Assembly (NCBI GenBank): GCA_027306695.1
Contig: DAHUZH010000014.1
Location: forward strand, 1-44,913
Length of the DNA stretch: 44,913 nucleotides
Direction: 5' to 3'
Source: Acidobacteriaceae bacterium
GTDB taxonomy: Bacteria; Acidobacteriota; Terriglobia; Terriglobales; Acidobacteriaceae
Shown here piece after piece: positions 26,381 to 34,518 of the stretch. Positions within the stretch are counted from its first letter, which is position 1. Each line of letters opens with the position of its first letter. The translations under genes and the position numbers were made by a program. The notes beneath the pieces are model-generated. The model did not search any database. It had not been told where the DNA came from and saw nothing but the letters and a program-made list of their open reading frames with translations.

Positions 26381-27088
26381 CTACGCCGTCCGCACCGTCC
26401 TTTTCTCGATACGCTTCTCGTGTTTCTCGCCCACAAAAATTCTCTGCACATAAATGCCTGGCGTTATCACCTGGTCCGGGTCGATCTCGCCGGGTTCAAC
26501 AAGTTGCTCCACTTCCGCAATGGTGACGCGCGCGGCCGTCGCCATCATGGGGTTGAAGTTTCGCGCCGTCTTGCGATAAATTAAATTTCCCATGCGGTCT
26601 CCCTTCCACGCTTTGATGAGCGCAAAATCTGCCCGCAGCCAGCGCTCCATCAAATACATCTTTCCGTCGAACTCGCGCGTCTCTTTCCCTTCGGCCACCA
26701 GTGTGCCCACCCCTGCTGGAGTAAAAAAAGCCGGAATACCGGCCCCACCGGCACGGATGCGTTCGGCCAGCGTTCCCTGCGGAACCAGCGTCAGATCCAG
26801 TTTTCCCGTCAACACCCGCTCTTCCAGCAGCTTATTTTCGCCAACGTAACTGCCGACATGAGAAGCGACCATGTTCGCTTCCAGCATTCGCCCCATGCCG
26901 AAGCCGTCCACGCCCATGTTGTTGCTGATCGTGTGCAGGTCCTTCCAACCCTCGCGGATGCCTTTGCGCACCACGGCCTCAATCAATTGCTCTGGAATCC
27001 CGCAGAGTCCAAAGCCGCCGAACATAATGGTGTCGCCATCGGAAATATCGTGGATCGCCTCGTCCGCGTTTGTCAAAACTTTATTCAT
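26381..27088 (-). CDS. scoA: 3-oxoacid CoA-transferase subunit A
   Basis: 235 residues, alpha subunit partner of the scoB product. Family blocks: DGDTIMFGGFGLCGIPEQLI (the GGFG-x-G-P CoA-binding segment), SNNMGVDGFGMG, LDLTLVPQGTLAERIRAGGAGIPAFFTP and GKMYLMERWLRADFALI. Together with scoB it should form an (alpha-beta)2 enzyme for ketone-body or 3-oxoacid use in the cytoplasm. It is upstream of scoB in the direction of transcription, with a 375-bp interruption, so co-transcription would have to pass antisense through the membrane-protein gene. Confidence 0.93.
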   Translation of the reverse strand: MNKVLTNADEAIHDISDGDTIMFGGFGLCGIPEQLIEAVVRKGIREGWKDLHTISNNMGVDGFGMGRMLEANMVASHVGSYVGENKLLEERVLTGKLDLTLVPQGTLAERIRAGGAGIPAFFTPAGVGTLVAEGKETREFDGKMYLMERWLRADFALIKAWKGDRMGNLIYRKTARNFNPMMATAARVTIAEVEQLVEPGEIDPDQVITPGIYVQRIFVGEKHEKRIEKRTVRTA

Positions 27089-27300
27089 GGAAAATCCTTA
27101 CCTGCATAGGAACACTGGAGAATATCGCAGGCAATCGAGATGCGCCATAGGCATGGATTTGATTGGATGGATTCGTCCTATATTAATTTCGAGGGATCGT
27201 TGCGCCACGACTGCACCGCAATGATAGGATTCTGGCAACTCTACGGCGTTGTGTACCCCTCCAGGAACAGCGCCCATCACGCTAGCAAGGAGAACGTTCG

Positions 27301-27705
27301 ATGCTGAAGGGATTTCGCGATTTTGTTCTGCGCGGCAATGTTGTTGATCTCGCCGTTGCCGTCGTCATTGGTGCAGCCTTTACCGGGATTGTGAACTCGT
27401 TGGTCGCCGACATCATCAATCCCTTCATCTCCGCTGTCTTCCGTAAGCCCGACTTTTCCTATCTCGTGCTGCATGTCCATGGCGGCATCGTGAAGTACGG
27501 CAATTTTCTCAATGCCATCATCGCGTTTCTAATTGTCGCGATCGCAATTTATTTTGGTGTCGTACTCCCTGTGAATAAACTGCTGGCGAGGTTCAACAAG
27601 CCAGTCCCTGTCGTGCCGCCAGCCACAAAAACCTGTCCCGAGTGCCTCAGCGACATTCCGGCGGCTGCACGGCGCTGTTCCCATTGCACGCAGGCGGTTG
27701 CATAA
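27301..27705 (+). CDS. mscL: Large-conductance mechanosensitive channel with C-terminal zinc ribbon
   Basis: 134 residues. The MscL core is plain: MLKGFRDFVLRGNVVDLAVAVVIGAAF (given here as the N-terminal helix plus TM1, residues about 1-40), the periplasmic loop, and TM2 with NFLNAIIAFLIVAIAIYF (about 68-86). The usual cytoplasmic helix is replaced after residue 100 by a proline linker (PVPVVPP) and a zinc ribbon: C112-x2-C115-x10-C126-x2-C129. The channel releases solutes during hypo-osmotic shock. What the ribbon adds is unknown; it could fix the oligomer, sense metal or redox state, or bind a partner. Confidence 0.92.
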   Translation: MLKGFRDFVLRGNVVDLAVAVVIGAAFTGIVNSLVADIINPFISAVFRKPDFSYLVLHVHGGIVKYGNFLNAIIAFLIVAIAIYFGVVLPVNKLLARFNKPVPVVPPATKTCPECLSDIPAAARRCSHCTQAVA

Positions 27706-27803
27706 GCAGCATGCACGATTTTTGACCATGGTCTTCATCGGTACTCGCAGTGAGAGGCACAACAAATTAGAATAGGAAAAGCGATCGAACCAACGAGGTG
27801 AAT

Positions 27804-30233
27804 GTGACAGAAACACGCGACAAATTCGAGCTGCGCAAACTGCCGATGATGCCGATCCGCGACATGGTCATCTTTCCCTACATGATGACTCCTTTTGTCG
27901 TGGGCCGGGAATCCAGCGTGCGCGCGCTTGAAGAAGCGCTAACCGGGGACCGCAAAATCTTCCTGGCCACGCAGCACGATGCCGGGCAAGACGAACCAAC
28001 GCCGAAAGATATTTACGCCACCGGCACCATCGGCAACATCGTGCAGAGCGTGAAGATGCCGGACGGCAACATCAAGGTCCTCGTGGAGGGCGTGGAACGC
28101 GCCAAGGCCACAGAAATCGTGGATACAGATGGATTTTTTGTCGCCACCATCCGCCTCGGCAACTCTGAAGTGGAAATGACCAAGGCGTTGGAACAGGTGA
28201 TGCAGCGCGTCGCCGGCCTGTTTGAGCAATACGTCAAGCTGCAGCAGGCGCTGAACCTGGAAACTGTGGCCGCCGCAGTCCGCATGGAAGAGCCAGGAAA
28301 ATTGGCCGATACTATCGCCGCCAATCTACAGTTGCCGATTGAAGAAAAGCAGGAGCTTCTCGACATCTTTGATCCCGCCGAGCGCCTACAGCACTTAGTC
28401 GGCGTGCTGGAAATAGAAATTGAAAAGCTGAACATGGACCGCAACGTGCAATCGCGCGTCAAGCGGCAGATGGAACGCGCCCAGAAAGAGTATTACCTCA
28501 ACGAAAAAATCAAGGCCATCCAGAAAGAACTGGGTCGCGGCGAAAAAAGCGAATTCGACGAACTCAAGAAAAAGATCGAGCAGGCCGGCATGCCGAAGGA
28601 CGTCTTCGACAAGGCCATGCTGGAGCTGAAAAAGCTGGAAGCCATGCCGCCCATGTCCGCCGAATCGACAGTGTCCCGCAATTATCTGGACTGGATGCTT
28701 GCCGTGCCGTGGAAGAAAAAATCCAAAGAGATTCGCTCCATCGACCACGCCGAAAAAATTCTGAACACCGACCACTATGGCCTCGAAAAGATCAAAGAGC
28801 GCATCCTGGAATTTCTCGCTGTGCGCCAGTTGGTGAAGAACCCCAAGGGTTCGATCCTGTGTTTCGTTGGGCCGCCGGGCGTGGGCAAGACCTCGCTCGG
28901 CATGTCGATTGCCAAGGCCACCGGCCGCAAATTTGTCCGCATGTCGCTCGGGGGCATGCGCGATGAGGCGGAAATTCGTGGTCATCGCCGTACCTACATC
29001 GGCGCGCTGCCAGGCCAGATTCTCCAGTCCATGAAAAAGGCTGGCACAAAAAACCCTGTCTTCATGCTGGACGAAATCGACAAAATGGCATCGGACTTTC
29101 GCGGCGATCCGGCCTCGGCGCTGCTCGAAGTTCTGGACCCGGAGCAGAACGCCACCTTCCAGGACCATTATCTCGACGTCGAATATGATCTGTCGCAGGT
29201 GCTCTTCGTCGCCACGGCGAATGTGCTGCACACCATTCCCGCGCCGCTGCAGGACCGCATGGAAATTCTGCGGCTGCACGGCTACACGGAAGATGAAAAG
29301 CTCGAAATCGCCAAACAATTTCTGTTGCGCAAGCAGCGCGAGCAGACTGGGCTAAGCGAAAAAAATCTTGTCTTCACCGATGAAGCGCTGCTCGAAACCA
29401 TCCGCGCCTACACGCGCGAAGCGGGCGTGCGCAACCTGGAGCGGGAGATCGGCAACGTCTGCCGCAAAGTGGCGCGCCGCATTGTCAAGAACGGCGCCAA
29501 TCACAGCGAGGAGATTTCAGCCGCCAATCTGCAGGAGCTTCTCGGCCTGCCCAAGGTCCGCCACTCGCAGGTCCATGAACAGAATGAAATCGGCCTCGTC
29601 ACGGGACTGGCCTGGACCGAAATGGGCGGCAGTATCCTTTCCACGGAAGTTCAGGTGCTCGACGGCAAGGGCAAGTTGACGCTCACCGGCCAACTCGGCG
29701 AAGTGATGCAGGAGTCGGCGCAGGCCGCGCTTTCCTACATCCGCAGCCGGGCGCATCACCTGGGGCTGGGCCGCGACTTTTACCGCAGCCTCGATATCCA
29801 CGTCCATGTCCCAGAGGGCGCGATTCCCAAGGACGGCCCTTCCGCTGGCATCACCCTGGCGACGGCTCTGGCCAGCGCGTTGACGCGCATCCCAGTGCGC
29901 CGGGACGTGGCCATGACGGGCGAGATCACACTGCGAGGTAAAGTCCTGCCCATCGGCGGATTGAAGGAGAAGCTGCTCGCCGCGCATCGTGCGGGCGTGT
30001 TTGAAGTCATTCTTCCCGCCGAAAACAAGAACGATCTGGCCGATGTGCCGGAAAACTTGAAGTCCAGCATGAAGATGCACTTTGTCGATCAGATGGACGA
30101 AGTGCTCAAGGTGGCGCTCGAAGGTCCGCTACCCGAGATTGCCCCGGACGACACCATCATTCCCGCAGACACAAGCATTCTGGCGGCGGTTCCTGCTCCC
30201 TCCAGCCCAGTGGAAAACATTGCACACCAATAG
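27804..30233 (+). CDS. lon: ATP-dependent Lon protease
   Basis: About 809 residues, the normal length for bacterial LonA. The N-terminal substrate-binding domain begins [18 protein letters not shown]. The AAA+ module has Walker A GPPGVGKT (residues 356-363) and Walker [10 protein letters not shown]. The protease domain carries the catalytic serine (Ser680, [10 protein letters not shown]) and the lysine in [13 protein letters not shown]. It degrades misfolded and regulatory proteins in the cytoplasm. The start is ambiguous: GTG 27804 is five bases after a GAGG site, while GTG 27798 is two codons earlier. I see no CIRCE element upstream. A perfect terminator follows at 30257-30284. Confidence 0.96.
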   Translation: MTETRDKFELRKLPMMPIRDMVIFPYMMTPFVVGRESSVRALEEALTGDRKIFLATQHDAGQDEPTPKDIYATGTIGNIVQSVKMPDGNIKVLVEGVERAKATEIVDTDGFFVATIRLGNSEVEMTKALEQVMQRVAGLFEQYVKLQQALNLETVAAAVRMEEPGKLADTIAANLQLPIEEKQELLDIFDPAERLQHLVGVLEIEIEKLNMDRNVQSRVKRQMERAQKEYYLNEKIKAIQKELGRGEKSEFDELKKKIEQAGMPKDVFDKAMLELKKLEAMPPMSAESTVSRNYLDWMLAVPWKKKSKEIRSIDHAEKILNTDHYGLEKIKERILEFLAVRQLVKNPKGSILCFVGPPGVGKTSLGMSIAKATGRKFVRMSLGGMRDEAEIRGHRRTYIGALPGQILQSMKKAGTKNPVFMLDEIDKMASDFRGDPASALLEVLDPEQNATFQDHYLDVEYDLSQVLFVATANVLHTIPAPLQDRMEILRLHGYTEDEKLEIAKQFLLRKQREQTGLSEKNLVFTDEALLETIRAYTREAGVRNLEREIGNVCRKVARRIVKNGANHSEEISAANLQELLGLPKVRHSQVHEQNEIGLVTGLAWTEMGGSILSTEVQVLDGKGKLTLTGQLGEVMQESAQAALSYIRSRAHHLGLGRDFYRSLDIHVHVPEGAIPKDGPSAGITLATALASALTRIPVRRDVAMTGEITLRGKVLPIGGLKEKLLAAHRAGVFEVILPAENKNDLADVPENLKSSMKMHFVDQMDEVLKVALEGPLPEIAPDDTIIPADTSILAAVPAPSSPVENIAHQ

Positions 30234-30256
30234 GCATGGAGAGTTGCAGAAATGAA

Positions 30257-30284
30257 AAATGCCCGGCAAAAATGCCGGGCATTT
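30257..30284. terminator. Bidirectional terminator between lon and trxA
   Basis: AAATGCCCGGCA (30257-30268) and TGCCGGGCATTT (30273-30284) form a perfect 12-bp stem with an AAAA loop. On the minus strand the stem is followed by a short U-run (ATTTTTC), suiting trxA; on the plus strand it follows the lon stop by 23 bp. Confidence 0.85.
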
Positions 30285-30319
30285 CGCCGCTCAGTGCTTT
30301 TCCTCTTGAAAAATCCGCT

Positions 30320-30661
30320 TTAGCTGACAACTTTCTGGATCGACGCTTCGATCCGTTCCTTCGGCACAAGTCCCACAATCTGTTCCGCAACCTTGCCTTC
30401 CTTAAAAAGCAGCAGCGCCGGAATCCCGCGTATGCCATAGCGCATCGGCGTTGCCGAGTTGCGGTCGACATCCATCTTCATCACCTTTAACTTGCCCACA
30501 TATTGCGTGGCCACTTCATCCACGACCGGCGCCAGCGCACGGCAAGGTCCACACCAGGCGGCCCAGAAATCCACCAGCACCGGCTCCGTCGATTGCAACA
30601 CCTCTTTTTCAAAGGTTGCATCGTTCACTTCCTGCACATTCTGTACATCTGAACCTGCCAT
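30320..30661 (-). CDS. trxA: Thioredoxin
   Basis: 113 residues, cytoplasmic disulfide reductase. The active site WCGPC has cysteines 37 and 40, preceded by VLVDFWAA, and the cis-proline loop is GIRGIPALLLF. KMDVDRN and the final amphipathic helix are in place. No signal peptide, so it is the cytoplasmic form reduced by thioredoxin reductase. It has a strong AAGGAGG site before ATG 30661. The thrCB terminator at 30851-30882 separates it from the genes upstream, so it is probably transcribed alone. Confidence 0.96.
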   Translation of the reverse strand: MAGSDVQNVQEVNDATFEKEVLQSTEPVLVDFWAAWCGPCRALAPVVDEVATQYVGKLKVMKMDVDRNSATPMRYGIRGIPALLLFKEGKVAEQIVGLVPKERIEASIQKVVS

Positions 30662-31002
30662 CCAATCCCTCCTTGGGTTATCTGAAATCTAAGCCTTAAA
30701 TTTGCTCAGCATCGCTTCTGCCGGGAACTCTCCAGCATACAAGATGATCGCAGGACGTGTTTGGTCGCATGGGCTGTGGAGAAAGAGATGGAAGGATTGG
30801 AAACTGGGAGAAGTTTTTTGGCGTTCAGAAATTTCAACAGCAAAAATAAAGCGCCCGGATCTTTTACAAGATCAACGGGCGCGAGAGCAGCCCTCCCCCA
30901 GAACTGCCCCTTGGAGAAGAGGTTAGCGGCCTCCGCGTGCGTTGTAAACAAAACTTGAGTAACCAATTTCCATGTTACTTGCAACATGCATCTGCGCCGG
31001 AA
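30662..31002. other. Intergenic region between thrB and trxA
   Basis: 341 bp without a supported gene. It holds the thrB terminator (30851-30882) and must contain the trxA promoter. The overlapping open frames on both strands here (about 30700-30990) lack conserved features and start signals. Confidence 0.5.
30851..30882 (-). terminator. Rho-independent terminator of the thrC-thrB operon
   Basis: Two stacked perfect stems: GCGCCCG (30851-30857) with CGGGCGC (30876-30882), and inside them GATCTT (30858-30863) with AAGATC (30868-30873), separated by two unpaired A residues on one side. Read on the minus strand the hairpin is followed by CTTTATTTTTG, a U-rich tail. It lies 121 bp past the thrB stop. 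Confidence 0.8.
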
Positions 31003-31947
31003 TTAGCCGCCGTCGTTGTTGGCTCCTCGATTTTCAAAACCGCATTGCAGAATCTCGGCATTGTTTGAGCTGCCAAATGCAGGCGCAAGGAGGCGATCCA
31101 ACGCATTGTTGTCGAGATTCCGTTCCACAATCAATAGAACACCCGGTCCAGCTCCGCTCAAAACAACGCCCAGCACCCCACCCTTGCCAGCTAGAGGCCG
31201 TAAGTGCTCCAGCAACGGGCAAATCGCCTTGCGATACGGCTCATGCAGCCGGTCCCGCATCGCGGCCTGCAATAACGCGCTCTGTCCGGTTGCAAATGCC
31301 GCGACGAGCAAGGAACTATGTTGCAAATTTGTCACAATATCGGCGCGACTGTAGCGTTCCGGCAGCACTTTCCGCGATTCTTCCGTTTGAAGCGGCTCTT
31401 TCGGCAGAACAACAACAGCCCGCCACTTCTCGGGAACTTCAAAACGCGCTACATGAACTGGAGGCGTGATGCATGCTCGACCTTCGGCACTGTCTTGTGC
31501 CGAAGCGACCGCAGCTACCGTCATTCCACCCAGCCAGCAAGCAGTCACATTGTCGGGGTGGCCTTCGAGGCGCGTCGCGGTTGCAAGAATCTTTTCCTCC
31601 TGCCAGACCATCTCCCCGAACTCGACGGCGAGGGCAATCCCAGCCAGACGTGCCGCCGCTGAGGATCCACAACCCATCCCCAGCGGAATACCGTTGTTGA
31701 CCTCCAGACGAAGCGGCTGGACGGAACAATTATTTTCCGCGAGGATTTGCCGATAGGTCTCAAGGATCAGATTGCCTTCCACTCTGCCGCACGCCTTCGC
31801 ATTGCGTCCTTGCGCGGAGATGGAAAATATCTCGGCTGCATGCGCAGTAATCTCCAGATGCAAATTCAGCGCCACCGCAGCCGTATCGAATGCCGGTCCC
31901 AGGTTGGCGGAGGTCGCAGGCAGTCGAAGCTGAATGCGCTGCGTCAA
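31003..31947 (-). CDS. thrB: Homoserine kinase
   Basis: 314-residue GHMP-family kinase making O-phosphohomoserine, the substrate of threonine synthase. The N-terminus RLPATSANLGPAFDTAA and the phosphate loop GIPLGMGCGSSAAARLAG are diagnostic; the third motif is near GVLGVVLSGAGPGVLL. Its ATG overlaps the thrC stop by 4 bp (ATGA), so the two consecutive threonine-pathway steps are translationally coupled. No threonine leader peptide is visible in front of thrC, so attenuation of the enteric type is not supported. Confidence 0.95.
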   Translation of the reverse strand: MTQRIQLRLPATSANLGPAFDTAAVALNLHLEITAHAAEIFSISAQGRNAKACGRVEGNLILETYRQILAENNCSVQPLRLEVNNGIPLGMGCGSSAAARLAGIALAVEFGEMVWQEEKILATATRLEGHPDNVTACWLGGMTVAAVASAQDSAEGRACITPPVHVARFEVPEKWRAVVVLPKEPLQTEESRKVLPERYSRADIVTNLQHSSLLVAAFATGQSALLQAAMRDRLHEPYRKAICPLLEHLRPLAGKGGVLGVVLSGAGPGVLLIVERNLDNNALDRLLAPAFGSSNNAEILQCGFENRGANNDGG

Positions 31948-33356
31948 CCGCGCACCGCCGCGTCCAGCACGCGCATTACGGTTTCCACTTCCGGTTCCAG
32001 CACCATCGGAGCGCGTGCCAGCGCCTGCATTTTCTCGCGCTGCTGGTCCGGCATCGCGGCAATCTCTTCTGCTGTCAGTAAACTTCCGCGATAGAAATCG
32101 ATCGTATATTCCGGGTCCTTCAAGGTATGTCCAGTCAGCAACAGAACCACTTTCTCGTGCTTCGCGATGCGCCCTTGCGCGACCAGTTTTTTCAGGCCAG
32201 CCAGCGTCACCGCAGAGGCAGGCTCGCAGCCTATCCCCTCCGCGCCAATCTCCGCCTTGGCCAGCGCAATCTCCTGCTCGCTCACCTGTTCACACCAGCC
32301 ACCTGTGCCCTGCAACACGCGCATTGCCTTCAGCCAGGACGCTGGATTGCCAATGCGAATGGCCGTGGCCCGCGTGTCCGCCTGCACCGGATGAAGCTGC
32401 TTCCCTTCGTGCTGCGTTAGACTCAGGAACAAGGGATTCGCGCCCTCCGCCTGAATGATGCTGATGCGCGGCTGCCGGTCGATCAACCCGAGCGCATGCA
32501 ACTCGGCAAAGCCCTTGCCCAGCGCCGAGCTGTTCGCCAGGTTTCCACCGGGCACGATCATATGGTCTGGGACCTGCCAGTCCAGCGCCTCCGCCATTTC
32601 CATCGCTGGAGTTTTCTGGCCTTCCAGCCGGTATGGATTGACCGAATTCAGCAGATAGACCGGCGCGCGCCGCACCAGCTCCGCCAGCACTGCGACACAC
32701 CCGTCGAAGTCGGTTTTCAACTGGCAGGTGATCGCGCCATAATCGAGCGACTGCGCCAGTTTTCCCCACGCGACCTTGCCATCAGGGATCAGCACCAGCG
32801 CGTGCATCCCGGCACGCGCCGCATACGCCGCCATCGCTGCCGAGGTGTTGCCGGTCGAAGCGCACGCCACCCAGGGAAATCCGCGTTCATGCGCGACCGA
32901 AAGCGCCGACGTCATCCCCGTGTCCTTAAACGAGCCCGTCGGGTTCATCCCCTGATGTTTGGCAAATAAATTGTCGAGGCCCAGCGATTCCCCGCAACGC
33001 GGCAGCGCATACAGCGGCGTGTTGCCTTCCTCCAGCGTAACGACGTTACGTTCGTCTTCGAGAAATGGCAATAGCTCGCGAAAGCGCCAGACCCCGCTGC
33101 GGTCCAGCCGTGAATTCGAGAAACGGCGCTGGCTCCAGAGAGCAGGCAGGGCGCCCGCAGCAGACTGAGTATGTAAATTTTCTGCACTGCGACGCCTTGC
33201 AGTAAACATGCCGGGATACTCCACCTCAAACAGGCTTCCGCAGGAGCGGCAGCGGAAGTCCTCCGCGGCCTTCGGCCCTTTAATTCTGGCGTCGCATCCA
33301 ATGCAGCGTAATTGGTGCGCAAATTCCAGCGCAGATTGTGTTGGTTCTTGAGTCAT
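31944..33356 (-). CDS. thrC: Threonine synthase
   Basis: 470-residue PLP enzyme turning O-phosphohomoserine into threonine. An N-terminal zinc-ribbon-like region has Cys18-x2-Cys21 and Cys36-x2-Cys39 (CIGC, CRSC). The PLP lysine is Lys144 in KHQGMNPTGSFKDTGMT, and the phosphate-binding loop follows in the VACASTGNTSAAMAAYAA stretch. This is the short, plant/archaeal-like class rather than the E. coli type. It is the first gene of the thrC-thrB operon. About 50 bp upstream begin the hairpins of the IS200-like element. Confidence 0.95.
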   Translation of the reverse strand: MTQEPTQSALEFAHQLRCIGCDARIKGPKAAEDFRCRSCGSLFEVEYPGMFTARRRSAENLHTQSAAGALPALWSQRRFSNSRLDRSGVWRFRELLPFLEDERNVVTLEEGNTPLYALPRCGESLGLDNLFAKHQGMNPTGSFKDTGMTSALSVAHERGFPWVACASTGNTSAAMAAYAARAGMHALVLIPDGKVAWGKLAQSLDYGAITCQLKTDFDGCVAVLAELVRRAPVYLLNSVNPYRLEGQKTPAMEMAEALDWQVPDHMIVPGGNLANSSALGKGFAELHALGLIDRQPRISIIQAEGANPLFLSLTQHEGKQLHPVQADTRATAIRIGNPASWLKAMRVLQGTGGWCEQVSEQEIALAKAEIGAEGIGCEPASAVTLAGLKKLVAQGRIAKHEKVVLLLTGHTLKDPEYTIDFYRGSLLTAEEIAAMPDQQREKMQALARAPMVLEPEVETVMRVLDAAVRG

Positions 33357-33429
33357 GGGATACGCCTAGCCTATCAGGTTGCGCCTGCCCTACTAAACGA
33401 CCACCGCCAAAAAGGCGGTGGGTTTGATT

Positions 33430-33490
33430 GCGACTGAAAGTCGCCTGTTTGCGGCTGAAGCCGCCTGAAGCGCTCCCGGCTGAGAGCCGG
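33430..33490. repeat. Three consecutive stem-loops at the tnpA 3' side
   Basis: GCGACT-GAA-AGTCGC (33430-33444), GCGGC-TGAA-GCCGC (33451-33464) and CCGGCT-GAG-AGCCGG (33476-33490) follow each other at about 20-bp intervals, together with the terminal hairpin at 33402-33420. All have a CTGAAAG- or CTGAGAG-like turn but different stem bases, so they are related by structure rather than by sequence copying. Confidence 0.75.
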
Positions 33491-33492
33491 CT

Positions 33493-33936
33493 TTAAGGCT
33501 CGCGCGGCGCGGTGATTTTGAAGTTTTCACCTGTGTCCTCCCACGTTTGATTCTCAATGTATCTTCGGATCGTCTCCTCATCCACCGCGCCCACGCTCGC
33601 GCAAAAATACCCGCGCGCCCATAGATGCTGTCCCCAGTACCGCTTCCGCAGCTGCGGAAATTCCTCCTGCAACATCCGGCTCGATCGCCCTTTGATGAAC
33701 TGCACCAGCTTCGCCGGGGCCAGTTGGGGCGGCACGCTCACTGGCAAATGCACATGGTCCGGCGATACTGTGCCCTGCACGATCACCACTTCACGCGACT
33801 GGCATATCTGCCGGATCAGGTCCCGCGTACGCTCTGCCACTTCCCCGCGCAGCATCTTGTACCGGTACTTCGTCACCCGGATCAGGTGGTACTTCACATC
33901 CCAAACCGCGTGCGCACTCTTCCTGTATTCCACCAT
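33493..33936 (-). CDS. tnpA: IS200/IS605-family transposase TnpA
   Basis: 147 residues from ATG at 33936; a GTG at 33954 would add six residues. It is a HUH single-strand transposase: HxH motif DHVHL (His61, His63), catalytic tyrosine Tyr126 in IRRYIENQ, and the N-terminal HAVWDVKYHLIRVTKYR strand typical of IS200. The length matches full TnpA (about 140-155), and no frameshift is seen, so it could be active. No tnpB accompanies it. It lies between thrC and the molybdate operon. Confidence 0.9.
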   Translation of the reverse strand: MVEYRKSAHAVWDVKYHLIRVTKYRYKMLRGEVAERTRDLIRQICQSREVVIVQGTVSPDHVHLPVSVPPQLAPAKLVQFIKGRSSRMLQEEFPQLRKRYWGQHLWARGYFCASVGAVDEETIRRYIENQTWEDTGENFKITAPREP

Positions 33937-34079
33937 CCTTCCAGTATCCAGCACGTATGCTGAAAGCTCACCGCCTGAAAGGCGGTGGGTTTAAACCCGG
34001 CGATTGATCTAAAGACGCTTACCTCCTCCTTCACTGCCGCTCCTTTTAGTAGCCCAAACAATCCGTATATTTTCACTCA

Positions 34080-34109
34080 TTGCAAAAATCGTATAGATTC
34101 GCATATACT
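34080..34109 (+). promoter_or_regulatory. Promoter and ModE-like operator of the molybdate operon
   Basis: TTGCAA (34080-34085) and TATACT (34104-34109) at 18-nt spacing put the transcription start at about 34116-34117, that is on the ATG of the regulator gene, which has no Shine-Dalgarno. Overlapping the promoter is an interrupted palindrome GTATA-N8-TATAC (34091-34108), preceded by ATC as in the ATCGnTATA half-site of the E. coli ModE box; a second CGTATA is at 34064-34069. This suggests autorepression and a leaderless message. Confidence 0.5.
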
Positions 34110-34116
34110 CTCGGTT

Positions 34117-34518
34117 ATGGCAGAACTCTACACACCGCGCGACGCCGCCGAGCGGCTGGGCATCTCCTACCCAACCATCAAACAATGGCTCTATCGCGGC
34201 AAGCTGCGCGCGGTAAAAACTCCCGGCGGCCATTACCGCATTCCCGAGCGTGAGATTCAAGCATTTCTGCGCACCGACGCACCCACTGCGCCGAAAGCCA
34301 AGAAGCTGACCTCTTCCGTAAGCGGCCGCAATCAGCTGGCCGGAAAGATCGTCCAGGTACGCTTCGACGGCCTGCTGGCGCAGGTGAAACTTGCCATCGG
34401 CGACCAATTCGTGACCGCCATTATTACCGCGGACGCGGCGCGTGAACTGCGGCTCCAGCCCGGGGTCAAAGCAGCGGCGCTTATCAAGGCAACGGAAGTG
34501 ATGGTAGTCCGTGTTTAG
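34117..34518 (+). CDS. Excisionase-type HTH plus TOBE domain molybdate regulator
   Basis: 133 residues. Residues about 6-51 form a MerR/excisionase-like helix-turn-helix (YTPRDAAERLGISYPTIKQWL, GGHYRIPEREIQAFL). After a short basic linker, residues about 69-131 are a single TOBE (Mop) domain (GKIVQVRFDGLLAQVKLAIG, ITADAARELRLQPG, ALIKATEVMV) that binds molybdate or tungstate oxyanions. It is thus a ModE-like regulator with a different DNA-binding head. The start ATG 34117 is supported by domain fit and the promoter position; longer upstream reading crosses the promoter. It overlaps modA by 8 bp. Confidence 0.85.
   Translation: MAELYTPRDAAERLGISYPTIKQWLYRGKLRAVKTPGGHYRIPEREIQAFLRTDAPTAPKAKKLTSSVSGRNQLAGKIVQVRFDGLLAQVKLAIGDQFVTAIITADAARELRLQPGVKAAALIKATEVMVVRV

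Larger units (their letters stand above)
33402..33998 (-). mobile_element. IS200/IS605-like element with subterminal hairpins
   Basis: A tnpA-only element on the minus strand. One side carries CACCGCCT-GAA-AGGCGGTG (33969-33987) followed by the palindrome GGGTTTAAACCC (33987-33998). The other side has CACCGCC-AAAAA-GGCGGTG (33402-33420) and three more hairpins up to 33490. A 15-bp direct repeat, AAAGGCGGTGGGTTT, is present at both ends (33411-33425 and 33978-33992). Hairpins at both ends and no terminal inverted repeat fit single-strand transposition by a tyrosine TnpA. The exact cleavage sites are not resolved. Confidence 0.7.

Noticed and set aside
28395-29318. 307-codon minus-strand open frame opposite lon
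   Set aside because: Phe/His-rich shadow of the conserved AAA+ module; no independent support.
33402-33490. Spaced hairpins that might be taken for a CRISPR array
   Set aside because: The units are 14-19 bp palindromes with different sequences and no constant repeat or spacer pattern; they belong to the IS200-like element.
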